A DNA stretch of 32,246 nucleotides from a virus. The position numbers and the translations under genes are program-made. Position 1 is the first letter of the stretch. Every line of letters begins with the position of its first letter. The stretch covers positions 1 through 32,246 of the IMG/VR virus record IMGVR_UViG_3300030329_001258, one strand, 5' to 3'. Of the stretch, positions 29,091 through 32,246 are shown piece by piece. The notes under the pieces were generated by a model, which made no database searches, was not told where the DNA came from, and was given only the letters and a program-made list of their open reading frames with translations.

Positions 29091-29552
29091 TCAGACACGG
29101 AGAATGTCACCGGCAGAACCAAGCCTACCAGCGGCAGTATCCGTAAGATCCTCGGCTCGGCCAAGGACTGCGACCGCAGCCATAAACGTACCAGCAGCCC
29201 CATCGCCAGCAGTTGCGACCAGATCGAGGTAACGCTTACGACCCTTCAGGTCGATTTCAAACAAGAAAGTCTTGTTGTCATCGGTTGCACTTGGCAGCGC
29301 ACTTGTGCTACCTGCAATGTTGCTGCTCGTGCCGTACACGAGACCCGTAATATCTGCGTGGCCTGAACCGGAGGTATCCGACTCTTGCATCTTAAGTGCA
29401 GTCATTGCAATATCAGATGCTCCAAGCTGAACAATGACCGTGCAGTAGTCGAAACCAAGCGTGTCGATTTCCGCAGTGGTGTAAGACGCATCATCAACGA
29501 TTGCTGCCGGGACAGTTACGGCAACGACCTTAGTTCTCTGTTCGTGAATCAT
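29091..29552 (-). CDS. Putative head decoration/minor capsid protein
   Basis: The 153-aa product follows the major capsid gene. It has KVVAVTVPAAIVDDASYTTAEIDTLGFDYCTVIVQLGA and FEIDLKGRKRYLDLVATAGDGAAGTFMAAVAVLG, a beta-sandwich pattern seen in small phage head proteins of this position. It could decorate the capsid or fill the head fibre role. No catalytic motif is seen. ATG 29552 has a GAAAGGAAATATAA site. Confidence 0.5.
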   Translation of the reverse strand: MIHEQRTKVVAVTVPAAIVDDASYTTAEIDTLGFDYCTVIVQLGASDIAMTALKMQESDTSGSGHADITGLVYGTSSNIAGSTSALPSATDDNKTFLFEIDLKGRKRYLDLVATAGDGAAGTFMAAVAVLGRAEDLTDTAAGRLGSAGDILRV

Positions 29553-29575
29553 TTATATTTCCTTTCTACCTGCTC

Positions 29576-29606
29576 GTGGTGAGTGAGCCAGAAGCCCACC
29601 CACCAC
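29576..29606 (-). promoter_or_regulatory. Hairpin between capsid and decoration genes
   Basis: GTGGTG...CACCAC with inner GTG/CAC and GC/GC pairs forms a bulged hairpin in the 75-nt spacer after the capsid gene. No T-run follows, so it may be an RNA processing or stability element. The rest of the spacer holds the ribosome site of the next gene. Confidence 0.5.
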
Positions 29607-29627
29607 AAGGAGGAGACTCTAGAGTGA

Positions 29628-31160
29628 TTAGAGAGTGAGCTTCAGCATACCGCCTGCGCTCGAAGAATCGCCAACATTGGTGTTAACGATGTCAAACCGC
29701 TCGGTTGAGCGGACAGCGATCTCGTCCTGCTCGAAAGCATTCAGAGCCGAGTTGCTGAACTCGATGGTCGTTGACCTGCGATCACCGAAGTAACCACAGA
29801 GGGAAAGATCACCGAAGTACATCAGGGTCGATGCTGCACCGGCAGCAGACGAGGTAGTCATAACCTGACTAAACTCGACAGGGTAACCGAATGCGGAAGT
29901 GCCTTCGACACCCATTGAGATTTCGCGACCCGTAACACCACCAGATGCGTAGACGATGCGCTCGATGACTGCGTTGTACATCGACTTGTGCATGTACCAC
30001 TTGGTGTTTGGCGTATCTGCCCACGTTGGCAGCTTGGCCATCAGGTCGTGAAGGTCCTGAAGCACAACATCAGAAACGGCAGAGTGTGAACCGCAGTCAA
30101 CCACACCGGCAGAGCCGATTGCGCTGTTGAGTCCGGTGATGCCACCGTAAGTGCTGGTGCCATCGCCGTTGAAGCCTGCTTCGTCTTCCTTGTTGGCGAA
30201 TGCGTATGCCGCTTCGCCAGCAATGGTGTCGCCAAGGTTGATGAGAGCGTCTTCCTGAAGCTCGTTGCTGATCGTCGTAAGGACGGCAAGCTTTCGAGCA
30301 ACCAACTCGACCTGACTAAAGCCCTGCGTGCTTTCGGTAATCGCAGATGCTTCACCAGTGAAGTAAGCGGTCAGGGTCGAATCACGCCTTGGGATGCGCT
30401 TGGTGTCGGAACCCATCGGCTCGATGTGGGCGTTTCGACGATACACGCCGTACTGCTCACGCAAGCTGATAAGCTGATCCGAGAACTCGTCGGGAACCAG
30501 ATAGCCACCGGCAGTGTTCACACCTTCGGTGTGTGCCTTGGTGATGACACCGTAGTCCCTGCACCAGTTCATGCTCGACTTCGAGCCAAGCATAGCAGCG
30601 GCCCAATGACCGAAGCGCAATGCGCTTTCCTCTGCACCTTCGCCCCTGAAGTGCTTAAGCTGGCCATAACGATACTGACCAGACATGACATTAACAGCCT
30701 TCTGAGTTGGCTGTGACCTAAGTTCCTTCTTAACCATTTCTCGAATCTCGCTATTCTTCATTGATCGACCACGACCACGGCCACCACGTTCGGTTCGTGG
30801 CTTGCCTGCACCAGCACCACCGCGAGCACCGCCGACACTCATGCCGATACGCACTCGTCGCTTGGGTGAGTCGCTTTCGTTTTCGTCGGCTTGCTTGACG
30901 TATGACTTCTCTTCCATTTCTTCGTCATCTTCGTCGGCCTGCTTTTCTTCTTCCATTTCCATGTCCGCAGCTTCTTCTTCTGCGGGCTTTTCCAAGGTAA
31001 TGGTCACGTCAACATCTTCGGCATCAATGGGCTGGCCTTCAGCGTCAACAATGTCCACATCCTTGAGATACAGGGCCTTGGCCCTCATAAATTCTTCTTC
31101 CCCAACATCGTTGAGGATGTTTTGCAGATCCTGATGGACCTGATTGATGTTCTTAGCCAT
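29628..31160 (-). CDS. Major capsid protein (HK97 fold) with acidic/RGG N-terminal region
   Basis: From ATG 31160 (CAGGAAC site) the 510-aa product has a 150-residue N-terminal scaffold-like part: coiled coil (1-35), an acidic stretch (about 59-98), a Gly/Arg-rich stretch (about 110-132) and NSEIREMVKKELRSQ (136-150). The mature HK97-like part follows, with GYLVPDEFSDQLISLREQYGVYRRNAH and a DEAGFNGDGTSTYGGITGL loop, and the C-terminal FERFDIVNTNVGDSSSAGG-like end. The N-terminal part is probably removed by the prohead protease. A longer start at 31265 would overlap the protease end, so 31160 is preferred. Confidence 0.85.
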   Translation of the reverse strand: MAKNINQVHQDLQNILNDVGEEEFMRAKALYLKDVDIVDAEGQPIDAEDVDVTITLEKPAEEEAADMEMEEEKQADEDDEEMEEKSYVKQADENESDSPKRRVRIGMSVGGARGGAGAGKPRTERGGRGRGRSMKNSEIREMVKKELRSQPTQKAVNVMSGQYRYGQLKHFRGEGAEESALRFGHWAAAMLGSKSSMNWCRDYGVITKAHTEGVNTAGGYLVPDEFSDQLISLREQYGVYRRNAHIEPMGSDTKRIPRRDSTLTAYFTGEASAITESTQGFSQVELVARKLAVLTTISNELQEDALINLGDTIAGEAAYAFANKEDEAGFNGDGTSTYGGITGLNSAIGSAGVVDCGSHSAVSDVVLQDLHDLMAKLPTWADTPNTKWYMHKSMYNAVIERIVYASGGVTGREISMGVEGTSAFGYPVEFSQVMTTSSAAGAASTLMYFGDLSLCGYFGDRRSTTIEFSNSALNAFEQDEIAVRSTERFDIVNTNVGDSSSAGGMLKLTL

Positions 31161-31233
31161 CGTTATAGTTCCTGTTTGTGTCCATTCGGCACGCTTCATC
31201 TTCTTGATAAGCATGAATCGGCTTTGCCACTGG

Positions 31234-31926
31234 CTATATCCAAAGTTGTCCCCGTGCTCGGCCAACTTCGGCCCTCACGGCTTTCTGTATTTCGTCTCTT
31301 TCAATTCTTTCACTTGAATCCACAAGCTCCAGAATGTACTTCTTGTTCGGTCGGTGTAGCTTAATATGATTGACGCATGGGCTTTTCGGCAGTTGGATTC
31401 CCAAGAACTTCTTTACGCCAATTGCTGTCACCAGCCCCTTGCCGACAGCTTCAATCAATGCGTCTTGATTTGCGGGCAACGGTGCAAGCGATACTTCGAG
31501 CAGCTTCCACTGATTAAAGACCTTCTTGCACTTGTTACCGTATTTGTCCCTGTCGCTCTTGGTTGCGACTCGCATCCCGCCTTCTTCCGGTATGAAGCCA
31601 ACGCTTACGCCCTTGACAATGCCCTGCTTGACCAGTGTTTCCGCAAATTGAGGAAAGAACTCGCCTTCATAGTCCTTTGGTCGTTGGGCAAACTCAAGTG
31701 TGCCGTATACAGCATCGCTGCCACGCTTGATCTTGCTTACACGGCCAATTGGTTGTGTGTAGTCATGATTCCAGAACAAGATGGGGTTGCTCATATACTC
31801 TTTGGCATTCATGCCCTGAGGCACAAGCACTTCACCATCTCTGTCCAGTGACTCGGTTGTAATCTTTGCAACAATGCTTTTGTCGCTTGTCGCGTCTACT
31901 GTTGCTTGTAGTTCTTTGGTTTTCAC
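31234..31926 (-). CDS. Prohead protease (HK97 family)
   Basis: The 230-aa serine protease carries TESLDRDGEVLVPQG at residues 25-39, NPILFWNHDYTQPIG with the likely catalytic His54, and VKGVSVGF with the likely catalytic Ser108. A conserved WKLLEVSLAPLPANQDALI follows. It processes capsid and other head proteins during maturation. The GTG start shares one base with the portal-MuF stop (TAGTG), so translation is coupled. The extra C-terminal 60 residues are unrecognised. Confidence 0.9.
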   Translation of the reverse strand: MKTKELQATVDATSDKSIVAKITTESLDRDGEVLVPQGMNAKEYMSNPILFWNHDYTQPIGRVSKIKRGSDAVYGTLEFAQRPKDYEGEFFPQFAETLVKQGIVKGVSVGFIPEEGGMRVATKSDRDKYGNKCKKVFNQWKLLEVSLAPLPANQDALIEAVGKGLVTAIGVKKFLGIQLPKSPCVNHIKLHRPNKKYILELVDSSERIERDEIQKAVRAEVGRARGQLWI

Positions 31927-32246
31927 TAGGTACTAATCTCCGGTATCATGTCACATCGGCAGTTTGGATGTAGTGTTCCAGTCTGCACGCTTTCGTAGTC
32001 CAATATCATTGGTGGCTTTCCGGCCACCTTAAGCTGATAGCCCTTCTCGAAGAATGGATCGCGCAGGTTGGTCGTCCCTCGCTTTTCAAGTAGGTGCGAT
32101 GCCGCTCTGCAATACTCACATGCATTGGGGGCGAGTAGCCACTTCTTGCCCGATACCACACCGCTATTTTCGTATGAGGTAATTGCACCTTCGCCGTATG
32201 CTCTTGCGGTTTCTGTTCTGGCGATCATCTTGGCCCGTGCGTATGA
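31926..32246 (-). CDS. Portal-MuF fusion protein, C-terminal MuF part (continues at position 2629-1)
   Basis: This is the 3' end of the gene whose 5' part is at 2629-1; bases 32147-32246 duplicate 1-100. It encodes the conserved MuF end: KMIARTETARAYGEGAI, CEYCRAASHLL, DPFFEKGYQL and HPNCRCDMIP. The Cys/His pattern (CEYC, HPNCRC) is a usual MuF signature that may bind metal. The stop TAG overlaps the protease GTG start. Confidence 0.9.
   Translation of the reverse strand, partial: SYARAKMIARTETARAYGEGAITSYENSGVVSGKKWLLAPNACEYCRAASHLLEKRGTTNLRDPFFEKGYQLKVAGKPPMILDYESVQTGTLHPNCRCDMIPEIST
32147..32246. repeat. Terminal direct repeat, right copy (assembly overlap)
   Basis: This is the copy of bases 1-100 with one mismatch, as described for the left copy. 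Confidence 0.9.

Noticed and set aside
31366-31851. 161-codon + frame
   Set aside because: It is antisense to the prohead protease gene, which is clearly coding.
1-32246. Diversity-generating retroelement, CRISPR array, integrase or transposase
   Set aside because: No reverse transcriptase, regular short repeats with spacers, recombinase or transposase motif was found on either strand.

Overview
The window is the almost complete genome of a small tailed phage (siphovirus type, HK97-fold capsid). The first 100 bases recur as the last 100 bases with one mismatch, so the contig closes to a circle of about 32,146 bp. The assembly break falls inside the portal gene, whose 3' end is at the right edge. 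I see no integrase, lysogeny repressor, tRNA, CRISPR array or transposase, so a virulent lifestyle is likely. Shine-Dalgarno sites are strong and mostly of the form GAAAGGA. A lipobox-like protein and a coiled-coil membrane protein hint at a Gram-negative host; nothing identifies the host more closely.

Layout. Two divergent promoters lie in a 534-bp control region (16048-16581). The + strand carries a short early-type operon of five small unknown genes (16582-17795). It ends in a 200-nt, highly structured, probably non-coding RNA with a strong terminator (17805-18010). Everything else is on the - strand, read from 16047 down to 1 and then, across the circle, from 32246 down to 18183. It converges on the + operon at about 18010-18180.

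The - strand order is as follows. (a) A GHKL ATPase joined to a HExxH metalloprotease-like tail, flanked by a 27-bp inverted repeat. (b) A recombination and replication module: DUF932, an ERF annealing protein with an SSB-like acidic tip, Gp157, a winged-helix protein, a replisome-organizer-like protein, a possible helicase loader and a PD-(D/E)XK resolvase-like nuclease. (c) A membrane/envelope cluster that may serve lysis. (d) A calcineurin-like phosphoesterase and a sigma-like late regulator. (e) A ParB-domain protein and a GT-A-like glycosyltransferase, possibly for DNA modification. (f) Small and large terminase, a 949-aa portal-MuF fusion, prohead protease and major capsid protein. (g) Head-tail connectors, tail terminator, tail tube, tail assembly chaperone, a short tape measure and a set of tip/fibre proteins, including a Cys-rich one and one with a carbohydrate-binding-like domain. 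(h) A small HTH protein and one unknown.

No DNA polymerase, helicase or classical endolysin is recognisable. The phage probably recruits host replication proteins, and its lysis enzyme is unidentified. The least explained parts are the GHKL-metalloprotease gene with its flanking repeat, the structured RNA at the end of the + operon, and the repeated hairpin-plus-Shine-Dalgarno leaders in front of several early genes.
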